DNA of 64,000 nucleotides from assembly GCA_019752635.1 (NCBI GenBank), contig JAIELX010000013.1:80417-144416 (forward strand), written 5' to 3'. The notes beneath the pieces are model-generated. The model was given only the letters and a program-made list of their open reading frames with translations. It made no database searches and was not told the origin of the DNA. This stretch comes from Candidatus Obscuribacterales bacterium. Its GTDB lineage: Bacteria > Cyanobacteriota > Vampirovibrionia > Obscuribacterales > Obscuribacteraceae. Numbering within the stretch: the first letter of the stretch is position 1; each line of letters starts with the position of its first letter. Position numbers and translations under genes: made by a program. Positions 8,745-19,342 of the stretch are shown here, one piece after another.

Positions 8745-11700
8745 ATGCCTCCTACCTCATCAGTGCGCGACACGATCGATGGAAAACAGGCGCTCAAAGG
8801 CGTCCGACTGATGGCTAAAGGTGACTTCTCCTACCGACTTCCCGAAGACCAAACGGGAGTTGCCGGGGAGTTTGCCGCTGCATTCAATCACGGCATGGAG
8901 TTGAACCAGAGACTGGCGACTGAGCTGGCACGATTGAGTCAGGTTGTAGGTAAAGAAGGCAAAATCAATCAGCGCGCGTCACTGGGTGACGTCTCCGGGG
9001 GCTGGAAAGATTGCGTCGACTCCATCAATCTTCTGGTCGGCGACTTGGTCCGACCGACTAGCGAAGTTGCCCGCGTTATCGGGGCTGTGGCGAAAGGGGA
9101 TCTTTCGCAGTCGATGCCTCTGGAAATTGACGGCACAGCGCTCAAGGGCGAATTTCACCGCACGGCGAAGACGATTAACACCATGGTGGATCAGCTCAGC
9201 TCGTTCGCGTCGGAAGTAACCCGGGTAGCCCGGGAAGTAGGTACGGAAGGAAAGCTGGGCGGACAAGCCCAAGTGAAGGGGGTTTCCGGCACATGGAAAG
9301 ACTTAACCGATTCCGTGAACTACATGGCAGGCAACCTGACGGCCCAGGTGCGGAACATTGCAGAAGTGACCACCGCGGTGGCGAACGGTGACCTTTCGAA
9401 GAAGATTACCGTAGACGTAAAAGGCGAAATTCTCGAACTGAAAAACACTATCAACACCATGGTGGACCAACTTAACGGTTTCGCCTCGGAAGTAACCCGG
9501 GTAGCCCGGGAAGTAGGTACGGAAGGAAAACTCGGCGGCCAGGCAGACGTAAAAGGTGTGTCCGGCGTCTGGAAAGATTTGACCGACAACGTAAACTCAA
9601 TGGCGTCCAACCTCACCTCTCAGGTGCGTAACATCGCCGCTGTAACGACCGCCGTGGCAAACGGCGACTTGTCTAAGAAGATTACCGTAGAAGTTAAAGG
9701 CGAAATTCTCGAACTGAAAAACACCATCAATATCATGGTGGACCAGCTTAACGCCTTCGCCTCGGAGGTAACCCGGGTAGCCCGGGAAGTAGGAACGGAA
9801 GGGAAGCTGGGCGGTCAAGCCAGGGTGAAGGGGGTCGGCGGCGTTTGGAAAGACCTTACCGACAACGTGAACTACATGGCGTCGAACCTGACTGCGCAAG
9901 TGCGAAACATCGCCGAAGTGACGACCGCTGTGGCGAACGGTGACCTTTCCCGAAAGATCACCGTAGACGTAAAAGGCGAAATCTTAGAGCTGAAAAATAC
10001 AATCAACACCATGGTGGACCAGCTGTCGTCATTTGCAGCAGAAGTAACACGGGTGGCAAGAGAAGTAGGAACGGAAGGAAAACTCGGTGGACAAGCCGAA
10101 GTAAAAGGCGTCTCCGGTACGTGGAAGGACCTTACCGATTCCGTAAACTACATGGCGTCGAACCTCACCTCGCAAGTGCGAAACATCGCAGACGTGACGA
10201 AAGCCGTGGCGAACGGCGACTTGACCAGAAAGATTACCGTAGACGTAAAAGGCGAAATCTTAGAGCTGAAAAATACGATCAACACCATGGTGGACCAGCT
10301 GTCATCATTCGCAGCGGAAGTAACCCGGGTGGCAAGAGAAGTAGGCACGGAAGGAAAACTGGGCGGGCAAGCGGACGTAAAAGGCGTGTCCGGGACGTGG
10401 AAGGACTTAACGGACTCCGTAAACTACATGGCGTCCAACCTCACTGCACAGGTGCGGAACATCGCAGATGTCACGACAGCGGTAGCGAAGGGAGACCTCT
10501 CGAAGAAGATCACCGTAGACGTAAAAGGTGAGATCTTAGAGCTGAAGAATACTATCAACACCATGGTGGACCAGCTGTCGTCATTTGCGGCAGAAGTAAC
10601 GCGGGTGGCAAGAGAAGTAGGCACAGAAGGGAAACTGGGCGGGCAAGCGGATGTGCGTGGTGTGTCCGGTGTGTGGAAGGACCTCACGGATAATGTGAAC
10701 TCAATGGCCTCCAACCTGACGTCGCAAGTGCGAAACATCGCGGAAGTGACTACTGCTGTGGCGAACGGCGACCTGTCGAAGAAGATTACCGTGTTGGTGC
10801 GAGGCGAGATTCTCGAACTGAAAAACACGATTAACACCATGGTGGATCAACTGTCATCATTCGCAGCGGAAGTAACCCGGGTAGCAAGAGAGGTAGGAAC
10901 GGAAGGTAAACTAGGCGGACAAGCGGACGTGCGCGGCGTGTCCGGAACGTGGAGAGACTTGACCGACTCCGTTAACTACATGGCATCGAACCTCACGTCT
11001 CAAGTGCGAAACATCGCTGACGTGACGACCGCCGTAGCTAACGGTGATCTTTCCAGAAAGATCACGGTGGACGTGAAAGGCGAAATCTTAGAACTGAAAA
11101 ATACGATCAACACCATGGTGGACCAGCTGTCGTCATTTGCAGCAGAAGTAACCAGGGTGGCAAGAGAAGTAGGAACGGAAGGGAAACTGGGTGGACAAGC
11201 CGACGTGCGCGGTGTGTCCGGCACATGGAGAGACTTGACCGACTCCGTGAATTACATGGCGTCCAACCTCACATCGCAAGTGCGCAACATCGCCGAAGTA
11301 ACCACCGCCGTTGCGAACGGCGACCTCTCTAAGAAAATCACGGTTGATGTTAAAGGCGAAATCTTGGAGCTGAAAAACACGATCAACACCATGGTGGACC
11401 AGCTGTCGTCATTCGCGGCAGAAGTAACCCGGGTGGCAAGAGAAGTGGGAACGGAAGGAAAACTAGGCGGGCAGGCAGACGTAAAAGGTGTGTCTGGAAC
11501 GTGGAAGGACCTCACGGATAACGTGAATTCCATGGCTCGAAACCTCACGGCACAAGTGCGAAACATCGCCGAAGTGACCACCGCCGTAGCAAACGGCGAC
11601 CTCTCCAAGAAAGTGACGGTAGACGTAAAAGGCGAAATCCTGGAGCTGAAGAACACCGTGAACACCATGGTGGATCAGCTCAATTCATTCGCATCGGAGG

Positions 11701-14700
11701 TAACCCGGGTTGCACGGGAAGTAGGTACCGAAGGAAAGCTGGGCGGACAAGCTATAGTACCCGGTGTAGGTGGGGTCTGGAAGGATCTGACCGACAACGT
11801 CAACAGCATGGCTGGTAACTTGACCGAACAGGTACGCGGTATCGCCGGCGTTGTGACCGCGGTGGCCAACGGTAATCTGAAGAAGAAACTAGTGTTGATG
11901 GCGAAAGGCGAAATCGCCGCTCTGGCGGATACCATCAATGAAATGATCGACACTCTGGCAACGTTCGCCGATCAAGTCACCACCGTTGCAAGGGAAGTAG
12001 GTGTCGAAGGAAAACTGGGCGGACAAGCAAGGGTGCCCGGTGCGGCAGGTACGTGGAGAGACCTGACGGATAACGTTAACCAGCTCGCTGCCAACCTGAC
12101 TACGCAAGTACGAGCAATCGCCGAAGTGGCCACTGCCGTAACGAAGGGTGACCTCACCCGCTCGATCACGGTGGAGGCGATGGGCGAAGTTGCGGCTCTC
12201 AAAGACAACATCAATGAGATGATCCGCAACCTCAAAGAAACAACGCAAAAGAACATGGAGCAGGATTGGCTCAAGACCAACCTGGCAAGGTTCACCAGAA
12301 TGCTGCAAGGACAAAGAGACTTGCTGCAAGTTGCAAACCTCATCCTTTCCGAACTTTCACCGTTGGTCCAAGCGCAGCACGGTGTGTTCTACCTGAGCGA
12401 GGAAGAGGCTGGCGAAACCAACCTCAGATTGCTGGGAAGTTATGCATATAGAGAACGCAAGAATCTCGCTAATACATTCAAACTGCGCGAAGGACTTGTG
12501 GGGCAGTGCGCGCTTGAGAAACAGCGTATCTTGCTCACCAACGTTCCGGAAGACTACGTTAAAGTCAACTCGGGACTCGGCGAAGCCACGCCGCGAAACA
12601 TCGTTGTGCTGCCGGTTCTATTCGAAGGTCAGGTCATGGCTGTCATCGAGCTTGCCTCGTTCGACAGATTCAGCGAAACTCACTTGGCGTTCCTTGACCA
12701 GCTTACCGAATCGATCGGTATCGTGTTGAACACCATCGAAGCCAACATGAGAACGGAAAACCTGCTCAAACAGTCTCAGCAACTTGCAAAAGAACTGCAG
12801 AGCCAGCAAGAAGAGCTCACCGAAACAAACCGTCGACTGGAGCAACAGGCCAACACCCTGCAAGAATCCGAAATGCGTTTGCAGACTCAACAGGACGAGC
12901 TACAGAAAACAAACGAAGAACTGCAGGAGAAAGCTCGATTACTCGAAATGCGGAACATGGAAGTGGAACGCAAGAATCGAGAAATCGATCAGGCAAGAAT
13001 TGCACTGGAAGAAAAGGCCGAACAACTCGCACTTACTTCCAAGTACAAGTCCGAGTTCCTTGCAAACATGTCTCACGAATTGCGTACGCCGCTTAACAGC
13101 TTGCTGATTCTGGCGAAGATGCTCGCGGAAAATGCGGAACACAATCTCACCGGCAGACAGGTGGAATTCGCGCAGACCATCTACGCCTCCGGCACCGACC
13201 TGCTGGCTCTAATCAACGATATTCTCGACCTGTCCAAAATCGAAGCCGGGACTATGTCGCTCGATCTGTCCGATGTGGTGCTCAGCGATGTCGGCGATGA
13301 CATGGAGCGCAACTTCCGACAAGTGGCCGAAACCAAGAAATTGGACTACAGCATCAACATTCAAGAGGAAGTTTCGAACCATCTATATACAGACTCCAAA
13401 CGCCTTCGCCAAGTACTCAAGAACCTCCTGTCCAATGCACTCAAGTTCACCGAGCGCGGCGAAGTTCAGCTCAATATCTCTGTTGCCGAATCCGGGTGGA
13501 GTTTGGAAAACAGAATCCTTTCCTCCGCACCGAAAGTACTTGCGTTCGCAGTTACCGATACTGGAATCGGTATTCCGTCCGACAAACAGAAGATCATCTT
13601 CGAAGCGTTCCACCAGGCAGACGGTACCACCAGCCGCAAGTATGGCGGCACGGGACTTGGTCTGGCGATTAGCCGCGAAATTGCTCGATTGCTCGGTGGC
13701 GAAATCCGCGTAGAAAGTGCTCCTGGAAGAGGCAGCACCTTCACGTTGTACATCCCTGCGACCTACATGCCACCGCGCCCCGCTGCACTGCGGTCGATTG
13801 ACGGCGATGACCTTGCTGAAATCGAACCCGTATCAATCGAAGCACTCAATGATGAGTACTACGAGGAGCCTGCTAGTCCCGACACCGGCGGTCACAAAGA
13901 CGATCGCACCGATCTTGAACCGGATGATCACATCCTGCTCATTGTCGGAGATGAATCGGAGATCTTCGAGCCTGTGCTCGAAAAGTCCAGGGAGTGCGGA
14001 TTCAAGGGCGTGATCGCCCGTTCCGGACATGCAGCGCTCTCGCTAGTGCGGCGATACAAGCCGCATGCAATAGCGATGGACCTGGCGCTGCCCGACATGG
14101 ATGGCTACAGTTTGCTGGATCGGTTGAAACATGATCCCAGTACGCGTCACATTCCCGTGCAAATCATCTCTTCTCAGGAAGAAAGGGTAAAGGGGCTGCG
14201 ACTCGGTGCCGTCAGCGTCGTATCGAAACCCCTAACGCTGGAGAAACTCGAGGAATCGCTCAATCGCATCAAGAACTACATTGAACGCGACAAGAAGCGT
14301 CTGCTAATAGTCGAGGACAACACCGATCAACGCAACGCAATGGTCGAACTAATCGGAAATGGCGATGTGGAAGTTGTTCAGGCCGGGTCCGGCGAAGAAG
14401 CGATTCAACAGCTTGAAGATGGAATGTTCGATTGTATGGTTCTCGATCTCGGGCTGCCCGATATGCCCGGAGTCGAACTGATTGATCGGATGCGCCAGGA
14501 CCTGAACCTGCATGATCTGCCGATTGTGGTGTACACGGGCAGAGAACTCTCAAGAGCGGAAACTAGTGAACTTAAGAAAGTTACCGACGCGGTAATTATC
14601 AAAGATGCAAGTTCGCCGGAGCGCTTGCTCGCTCACACCGCGCTCTACCTGCACCGACAGGAGGCCTCTCTGCCCGAGGCTACCCGAAGGATGCTGGAGG

Positions 14701-15098
14701 GCGTTCGTCGTAAAGATCCGGTTCTGTCCGGTCGCAAGATCCTGCTTGTCGACGACGATGTTCGCAACATCTTTGCACTAACGGCCGCGCTCGAGTCGCA
14801 CGAAATGATAGTGCTGTACGCAGAGAACGGTAAGGATGCAATCGAGATTCTTCAAAACAATCCGGACATGGAAGCGGTCATTATGGACATCATGCTGCCA
14901 GAGATGGATGGCTATGAGGCAACCAGAGTCATTCGTACCATGCCTGAGTATGAGAATCTGCCGATCATTGCTCTGACTGCAAAGGCAATGAAAGGCGATC
15001 GGGAGAAGTGTCTGGAAGCTGGCGCTTCCGAGTATGTCGCCAAGCCTGTAGACACCGACCAATTGCTCTCTTTGTTAAGAGTTTGGTTGTATAGGTAA
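8745..15098 (+). CDS. Giant cytoplasmic multi-HAMP hybrid histidine kinase with GAF and three receiver domains
   Basis: A 2117-residue sensor kinase with no transmembrane helix. Order: two divergent HAMP-like units (residues ~1-145), eleven tandem 92-residue HAMP-type units (~146-1157), GAF domain (~1188-1335), coiled coil (~1340-1430), HisKA with acceptor H1444 in [10 protein letters not shown], HATPase with N box (LLSNALKF), DTGIGIP and [10 protein letters not shown], then receivers at ~1727-1845, ~1850-1970 and ~1998-2117. Receivers 2 and 3 have intact acidic clusters (VEDN, VDDD) and acceptor Asp. Receiver 1 has the acceptor ([10 protein letters not shown]) but only GDE in place of the acidic pair and may be regulatory. 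The layout resembles Nik1-type group III kinases, whose HAMP chain senses stress in the cytoplasm; the ligand here is unknown. A ribosome-binding site CCAGGAG lies at 8727-8733. CheR and a second hybrid kinase follow on the same strand. Confidence 0.95.
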   Translation: MPPTSSVRDTIDGKQALKGVRLMAKGDFSYRLPEDQTGVAGEFAAAFNHGMELNQRLATELARLSQVVGKEGKINQRASLGDVSGGWKDCVDSINLLVGDLVRPTSEVARVIGAVAKGDLSQSMPLEIDGTALKGEFHRTAKTINTMVDQLSSFASEVTRVAREVGTEGKLGGQAQVKGVSGTWKDLTDSVNYMAGNLTAQVRNIAEVTTAVANGDLSKKITVDVKGEILELKNTINTMVDQLNGFASEVTRVAREVGTEGKLGGQADVKGVSGVWKDLTDNVNSMASNLTSQVRNIAAVTTAVANGDLSKKITVEVKGEILELKNTINIMVDQLNAFASEVTRVAREVGTEGKLGGQARVKGVGGVWKDLTDNVNYMASNLTAQVRNIAEVTTAVANGDLSRKITVDVKGEILELKNTINTMVDQLSSFAAEVTRVAREVGTEGKLGGQAEVKGVSGTWKDLTDSVNYMASNLTSQVRNIADVTKAVANGDLTRKITVDVKGEILELKNTINTMVDQLSSFAAEVTRVAREVGTEGKLGGQADVKGVSGTWKDLTDSVNYMASNLTAQVRNIADVTTAVAKGDLSKKITVDVKGEILELKNTINTMVDQLSSFAAEVTRVAREVGTEGKLGGQADVRGVSGVWKDLTDNVNSMASNLTSQVRNIAEVTTAVANGDLSKKITVLVRGEILELKNTINTMVDQLSSFAAEVTRVAREVGTEGKLGGQADVRGVSGTWRDLTDSVNYMASNLTSQVRNIADVTTAVANGDLSRKITVDVKGEILELKNTINTMVDQLSSFAAEVTRVAREVGTEGKLGGQADVRGVSGTWRDLTDSVNYMASNLTSQVRNIAEVTTAVANGDLSKKITVDVKGEILELKNTINTMVDQLSSFAAEVTRVAREVGTEGKLGGQADVKGVSGTWKDLTDNVNSMARNLTAQVRNIAEVTTAVANGDLSKKVTVDVKGEILELKNTVNTMVDQLNSFASEVTRVAREVGTEGKLGGQAIVPGVGGVWKDLTDNVNSMAGNLTEQVRGIAGVVTAVANGNLKKKLVLMAKGEIAALADTINEMIDTLATFADQVTTVAREVGVEGKLGGQARVPGAAGTWRDLTDNVNQLAANLTTQVRAIAEVATAVTKGDLTRSITVEAMGEVAALKDNINEMIRNLKETTQKNMEQDWLKTNLARFTRMLQGQRDLLQVANLILSELSPLVQAQHGVFYLSEEEAGETNLRLLGSYAYRERKNLANTFKLREGLVGQCALEKQRILLTNVPEDYVKVNSGLGEATPRNIVVLPVLFEGQVMAVIELASFDRFSETHLAFLDQLTESIGIVLNTIEANMRTENLLKQSQQLAKELQSQQEELTETNRRLEQQANTLQESEMRLQTQQDELQKTNEELQEKARLLEMRNMEVERKNREIDQARIALEEKAEQLALTSKYKSEFLANMSHELRTPLNSLLILAKMLAENAEHNLTGRQVEFAQTIYASGTDLLALINDILDLSKIEAGTMSLDLSDVVLSDVGDDMERNFRQVAETKKLDYSINIQEEVSNHLYTDSKRLRQVLKNLLSNALKFTERGEVQLNISVAESGWSLENRILSSAPKVLAFAVTDTGIGIPSDKQKIIFEAFHQADGTTSRKYGGTGLGLAISREIARLLGGEIRVESAPGRGSTFTLYIPATYMPPRPAALRSIDGDDLAEIEPVSIEALNDEYYEEPASPDTGGHKDDRTDLEPDDHILLIVGDESEIFEPVLEKSRECGFKGVIARSGHAALSLVRRYKPHAIAMDLALPDMDGYSLLDRLKHDPSTRHIPVQIISSQEERVKGLRLGAVSVVSKPLTLEKLEESLNRIKNYIERDKKRLLIVEDNTDQRNAMVELIGNGDVEVVQAGSGEEAIQQLEDGMFDCMVLDLGLPDMPGVELIDRMRQDLNLHDLPIVVYTGRELSRAETSELKKVTDAVIIKDASSPERLLAHTALYLHRQEASLPEATRRMLEGVRRKDPVLSGRKILLVDDDVRNIFALTAALESHEMIVLYAENGKDAIEILQNNPDMEAVIMDIMLPEMDGYEATRVIRTMPEYENLPIIALTAKAMKGDREKCLEAGASEYVAKPVDTDQLLSLLRVWLYR
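9181..12216 (+). repeat. Eleven tandem 276-bp repeats encoding 92-residue HAMP units
   Basis: The segment around ACCATGGTGGAYCARCT recurs every 276 bases at about 9181, 9457, 9733, 10009, 10285, 10561, 10837, 11113, 11389, 11665 and, diverged, 11941. Each unit carries [12 protein letters not shown], a [15 protein letters not shown] segment, and [11 protein letters not shown]. Units 1-3 and 10 read FASEV, whereas units 4-9 read FAAEV and share near-identical DNA. This suggests that the inner six copies arose by recent amplification or gene conversion. All units are in frame, so copy-number change would preserve the protein. Confidence 0.9.
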
Positions 15099-15109
15099 TC
15101 GAAAGGGAA

Positions 15110-15142
15110 AGAGGCGCTTTCAATTTAATGGGGAGCGCCTCT
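15110..15142 (+). other. Intercistronic hairpin between giant kinase and cheR-like gene
   Basis: AGAGGCGCT (15110-15118) pairs with AGCGCCTCT (15134-15142) around a 15-base loop. There is no T-run behind it, so it is a weak terminator or processing element that could lower expression of the downstream genes relative to the kinase. Confidence 0.4.
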
Positions 15143-15197
15143 GCATTCCTTTCAGGACGCGCGTTGAGGAATTACTCCATTACACGAAGCCACATTC

Positions 15198-16040
15198 ATG
15201 AACGTACGAATCGTCGACGATGTAACCGATTTGGAGGTTAAGCTCCTGATGACCTGCCTGTATGAAAGATACGGGTTGGACTTCAGCCAGTATTCCTCGG
15301 AGCTGTTGCGTCGGCGCTTGCTGCTCTTTGCAGAAAATAACGGATTGCGCAGTATCTCTCTTATTCAGGATCGCGTACTTCATGAGCCGGAATGGCTGGA
15401 TAAACTTCTCTGCATCATAACCGTCAGTGCTACTCCCATGTTCAGAGCGCCTTCATTTTTTCACTGTTTGCGCGAGAAAGTGATACCAGCCCTGAAGACA
15501 GATCCTTATTTCAGAATCTGGATTGCCGGATGCTCCGGCGGAGAGGAGGCCTACCTCCTTGCTGTCCTTCTCGAGGACGAAGGGGTGTACGATCGTTGTC
15601 GCGTTTATGCTACAGATGTAAGTGAGGAGTCGATCAATATTGCCAAACGGGGTGTTTACGCACCTGTCACAATGTCCGAGTACGGCAGCATTTATGCAGA
15701 AAGCGGCGGTAGCAAACGACTATCGGAGCATTACTCTTTGGTCAACAATGAAGCTGTAATGCATCCCAATCTAAGGCGAAACATAGTGTTCGCGAGGCAT
15801 AATATTGCTACGGATAGTTCGTTTAACGATTTCAGCCTTATCCTTTGTCGAAACAGCATGGTCCATTTTCAAAAGCCGCTAAGGGATCGCGTATTCAGTT
15901 TGCTTCACGAGAGTCTGACTTTTTACGGTTTGTTGGCAGTCGGAAACAAGGAATCTATTCGAATTTCTCCACTGGAAAAGTACTATCAGGAGTTTGATCC
16001 GGAGCACAGAATTTATCGCAAAATGGGACAAGGGAGTTAG
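15198..16040 (+). CDS. CheR-type SAM-dependent protein methyltransferase
   Basis: 280 residues, the normal CheR length. The N-terminal helical domain (~1-75) is followed by the signature region SATPMFRAPSFF, the SAM-binding motif WIAGCSGGEEAYLLA (~residues 110-125), the ATDVSEESINIAKRGVY motif and the LILCRNSMVHF motif. CheR proteins methylate glutamates of chemoreceptors, but no chemoreceptor, CheA, CheW or CheB gene is in the window. It sits between two hybrid kinases on the same strand; stand-alone CheR proteins near multi-HAMP kinases are known, so its substrate may be the HAMP-array kinase or an adaptor. That assignment is inference. The ATG at 15198 begins directly with the conserved fold. 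Confidence 0.85.
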   Translation: MNVRIVDDVTDLEVKLLMTCLYERYGLDFSQYSSELLRRRLLLFAENNGLRSISLIQDRVLHEPEWLDKLLCIITVSATPMFRAPSFFHCLREKVIPALKTDPYFRIWIAGCSGGEEAYLLAVLLEDEGVYDRCRVYATDVSEESINIAKRGVYAPVTMSEYGSIYAESGGSKRLSEHYSLVNNEAVMHPNLRRNIVFARHNIATDSSFNDFSLILCRNSMVHFQKPLRDRVFSLLHESLTFYGLLAVGNKESIRISPLEKYYQEFDPEHRIYRKMGQGS

Positions 16041-16073
16041 TCGACCCGATGTTGTGCCTAATGTGGGAGATCA

Positions 16074-17837
16074 TTGGCGGATTGGAAGATGGAACCATCT
16101 GATGAGATTAGCTTACTGCTAGTTGATGACAGACCGGAGAATTTGCTCGCTCTGGAGATGACTCTTGCAGAGCTGGGCGTGAGGCTTGTTAAGGCGCATT
16201 CCGGTGCGGAAGCCTTGCGGTATATGTTGTCGGAAGAGTTTGCGCTGGTGCTGCTGGACGCGCAGATGCCTGATATGGATGGTTTTGAAACCGCCAGGCT
16301 GATTCGGCTGCGCGAGAAAACCAGGCAGACTCCCATCATTTTTTTGACCGCCATGTACACCGGCGAAATGCATGAAATGCACGGCTATACGGCTGGTGCG
16401 GTAGATTACATTATCAAGCCGTTTGAGCCGGAGATTCTAAAATGCAAGGTTGTAATTTTTGTCGAACTTCATCGCAAGAATATGCAAATCAAGCGACAAG
16501 GCGAGCGTCTTCGCCAACTTGAACGTGAGCAAATGCAAGCGCACCTGGCTGATCTAAAACATCAGTTGGAAGCTGAGCAGTATCGAGCTCGTGAAGAGCT
16601 TCTGCAAAAAGAAACTGAGACCCGCATGCTCGCCGAGCGAAGCGAACAGCTGGAGGATCACAGTCAGCGTTTGGAAGAGGCTAGCCGTAGGCGCGCGGAA
16701 ATCATGTCGCACATGACTCACGAAGTGCGGACACCAATTGGTGGCATCATCGGGCTTGCCGAGATTTTGCTTCGATCCGGATTGGATGCGGAGCAATGCA
16801 AAATAGTTTCATTGATGCGTGAATCCGGACTTTCACTTCTGAAGTTAGTGAGCGACTTGCTTGACATGTCTAAGCTGGATGCCGGTAAACTGCATCTTTC
16901 CAAGGAGAATTTCAACCTGACTTCTCTTGTTGAGCAAGCGGTGATGCTGCTTCAACCAACAGCTCAGGAAAAGGGACTGAAGCTAAACACTCACTTAGCT
17001 CCCGATTTGCCCGAATGGTTCATCGGCGATCCGCTGCGGATTCGCCAGGTGCTAATCAACTTGATTGGTAACTCGATTAAGTTCACTGATAAGGGCGAGA
17101 TCAACGTCTATATCGCCGTTGCCAGTGAAGTTGATCGCAACTGCATGATTTCGTTCTCCGTGGTCGACACTGGCATTGGTCTATCTCCGGAGCAGATAGA
17201 GGCGGTCTTTGAACCGTTTGTGCAAGGCACACTGACACCCGCAACTAAATACGGTGGCACCGGATTGGGGCTGAGCATCTCACGCAGTCTGGTCCAAATG
17301 ATGGGGGGAGAGATTCATGCCGAGGGGGCGCCCGGTAAAGGATCGAAGTTTTGGTTCACTGCCGCCCTGGAGAAAAGCACCCGGGGAGACAATAGCAAAT
17401 CGTCGCTGGCGCAAGCTGTCGAGGCTCCCAATTTTGCCAAGACCGTACTGGTTGCGGATGACAGCCGCGAATGCCAGTTGGTGACAGTGCTGCAACTGAA
17501 GCGTTTGGGCATAGTGGCTCATGCAGTGTCTAACGGTTCGGAGGCGGTGGAATCCGCCGGCAAGACTCCCTATAGCCTGATTTTGATGGACTGTCAGATG
17601 CCCGTGATGGACGGAATGCAGGCCACGCGTGCGATTCGATCCGCCGAGAGACATCTCAAACGACGCACGCCTATCATCGCCGTTACGGCCGGAGGACCGG
17701 AGTCCAGTCGTGACCGCTGTTTGGCTGCGGGCATGGACGATTATCTCAATAAGCCGGTTAGCATCGACGAACTGCGTCGCTTACTTGAGGCCTGGTCGGT
17801 TCTGAGCCCGGATCTTTGTCGCTCTGAAGAAGCGTAG
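16074..17837 (+). CDS. Hybrid histidine kinase, REC-coiled coil-HisKA-HATPase-REC
   Basis: 587 residues, cytoplasmic. The first receiver (~10-130) has LLVDDRPENLLALE, acceptor Asp in VLLDAQMPDMDG and the Lys in DYIIKPFEPE. A long Gln/Glu-rich coiled coil (~145-205) leads to HisKA with MSHMTHEVRTPIGG (phospho-acceptor His), then HATPase with NLIGNSIKF, DTGIGL and GGTGLGLSIS. The C-terminal receiver has VLVADDSREC, LILMDCQMPVMDG and DDYLNKPVSIDEL. The start is a TTG at 16074 preceded by GGGAG at 16064-16068 with good spacing; the next ATG (16089) lacks a usable ribosome-binding site. A REC-first kinase can receive phosphate from another kinase, so it may act downstream of the multi-HAMP kinase 34 bp beyond the CheR gene. 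Confidence 0.9.
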   Translation: MADWKMEPSDEISLLLVDDRPENLLALEMTLAELGVRLVKAHSGAEALRYMLSEEFALVLLDAQMPDMDGFETARLIRLREKTRQTPIIFLTAMYTGEMHEMHGYTAGAVDYIIKPFEPEILKCKVVIFVELHRKNMQIKRQGERLRQLEREQMQAHLADLKHQLEAEQYRAREELLQKETETRMLAERSEQLEDHSQRLEEASRRRAEIMSHMTHEVRTPIGGIIGLAEILLRSGLDAEQCKIVSLMRESGLSLLKLVSDLLDMSKLDAGKLHLSKENFNLTSLVEQAVMLLQPTAQEKGLKLNTHLAPDLPEWFIGDPLRIRQVLINLIGNSIKFTDKGEINVYIAVASEVDRNCMISFSVVDTGIGLSPEQIEAVFEPFVQGTLTPATKYGGTGLGLSISRSLVQMMGGEIHAEGAPGKGSKFWFTAALEKSTRGDNSKSSLAQAVEAPNFAKTVLVADDSRECQLVTVLQLKRLGIVAHAVSNGSEAVESAGKTPYSLILMDCQMPVMDGMQATRAIRSAERHLKRRTPIIAVTAGGPESSRDRCLAAGMDDYLNKPVSIDELRRLLEAWSVLSPDLCRSEEA

Positions 17838-17982
17838 CGTTTTTGATAGCTTTGACCCGATGGGCGTGCATGGACCGCCAACCTGGATGTAACGATGCTG
17901 CCCGTCGCTTGAAATGGCAAATCCTTGCTGCAAGAATCTAGAGCAGGTCTACTGCGACGATGTCAGGCGCAAGGAGTTCGTG

Positions 17983-19293
17983 ATGCAAAGCAATCCGACC
18001 ACATACGCGGAGATTCACGAGTACTGGGCCGAATCTTCAGTTGAAGAGCGAATGGAAAGGTTTGCGAAGCTGCCGCTTGCAGATGCGCAGGAATTTTACC
18101 GGCAATTGAGCACAAGGCATCAATTTGAGTTGCTCTGCCAAAAGAATGAACGGGAACAGACCGTTTGGATTCGACTTCTTGACCCGGACGATGCGGCGGA
18201 CTTGCTGCAAGAAGCTGAGGAGGATGAGCAGAAACGACTGTTGTCGCTGCTAGACGACAATACAAGAGATGATGTTCAGGCCTTGCTGAAGTATCGCGAA
18301 GACGTCGCCGGAGGCTTGATGAGTCCCCGCTTTTGCCGTGTAAGACCGGACATGACAGTCTCGGAGGCTCTTACTTACGTTCGTCGCCAAGCGCTGGAAG
18401 TGGAAACTATTTATGCCGTATACGTACTTGATCAGGCGCAGCACTTGCTTGGAGTAACTTCCTTGAGGCGCTTGTTCACTTCGGAACCGCCGGTGAAAAT
18501 CGAATCTTTCATGCGTTCCAATGTGGTCTCCGCCTCCGTGGAAGCGGATCAGGAGCAGTTGAGCCGCTTGTTCGCCGAGCACGATTTGATTGCCATTCCG
18601 ATTGTTGACGAGAACAATTGTATCTGTGGTGTCGTTACCGTTGACGATATCGTAGACGTAGTTCAAGAGGAAGCAACTGAAGACATTCAGAAGATGGGTG
18701 GCAGTGAGGCGTTGGGCGCGCCGTATCTGGAGATATCTTTGCTCGACATGTTGAAGAAACGGGCAGGGTGGCTAACTGTCCTGTTCGTCGGAGAAATGCT
18801 CACCGCCAACGCGATGGCTCACTATGAGGATGAAATCGCCAAGGCCGTGGTTCTCACGCTTTTTGTTCCGTTGATCATCAGCAGCGGAGGCAATGCCGGC
18901 TCGCAAGCGTCGACACTGGTCATTCGTGCCATGGCTCTGGGCGAGTTGCGCCTTTCTGATTGGCCTCGCGTGATGCGTCGGGAGCTGATATCGGGCGCAT
19001 TACTCGGTGGCATTCTCGGTGTTATCGGTATGCTTCGGATTGTTCTCTGGGAGCAAGCGTTTCATACCTATGGTGAGCACTATTGGCGAATAGGGCTCAC
19101 CGTGAGCATTACGCTGGTAGGCATCGTGCTGTGGGGAACCCTTTCCGGCTCCTTGCTACCATTCCTGATGCGGCGTCTCCGCCTGGATCCTGCTAGCGCT
19201 TCTACGCCTTTTGTTGCCACGCTAGTAGATGTCACCGGGCTGGTGCTTTATTTTAGCGTTGCTCGAGTTGTGTTGGGAGGTGCCCTGCTTTAA
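17983..19293 (+). CDS. mgtE: MgtE-family magnesium channel/transporter
   Basis: 436 residues. The N-terminal helical Mg-sensing domain (~1-115, with LDPDDAADLLQE) is followed by a pair of CBS domains (~120-245, GGLMSPRFCRV and GVVTVDDIVDVV) and a C-terminal membrane domain with five helices (~275-436) containing the pore signature GGNAGSQAST. MgtE imports Mg2+ and is gated by cytoplasmic Mg2+ through the N and CBS domains. The frame is open from 17914, but AAGGAG at 17971-17976, six bases before the ATG at 17983, fixes the start there. It follows the hybrid kinase by 145 bp on the same strand; a functional link with signalling is not implied by the sequence. Confidence 0.93.
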   Translation: MQSNPTTYAEIHEYWAESSVEERMERFAKLPLADAQEFYRQLSTRHQFELLCQKNEREQTVWIRLLDPDDAADLLQEAEEDEQKRLLSLLDDNTRDDVQALLKYREDVAGGLMSPRFCRVRPDMTVSEALTYVRRQALEVETIYAVYVLDQAQHLLGVTSLRRLFTSEPPVKIESFMRSNVVSASVEADQEQLSRLFAEHDLIAIPIVDENNCICGVVTVDDIVDVVQEEATEDIQKMGGSEALGAPYLEISLLDMLKKRAGWLTVLFVGEMLTANAMAHYEDEIAKAVVLTLFVPLIISSGGNAGSQASTLVIRAMALGELRLSDWPRVMRRELISGALLGGILGVIGMLRIVLWEQAFHTYGEHYWRIGLTVSITLVGIVLWGTLSGSLLPFLMRRLRLDPASASTPFVATLVDVTGLVLYFSVARVVLGGALL

Positions 19294-19342
19294 GGGTATA
19301 AAGATACGACTGGGTTCGACTACTCTCACTGGATATTGAGCA

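Noticed and set aside
8979..12329. Many antisense frames inside the HAMP array
   Set aside because: They repeat with the 276-bp period because they are shadows of the repeats.
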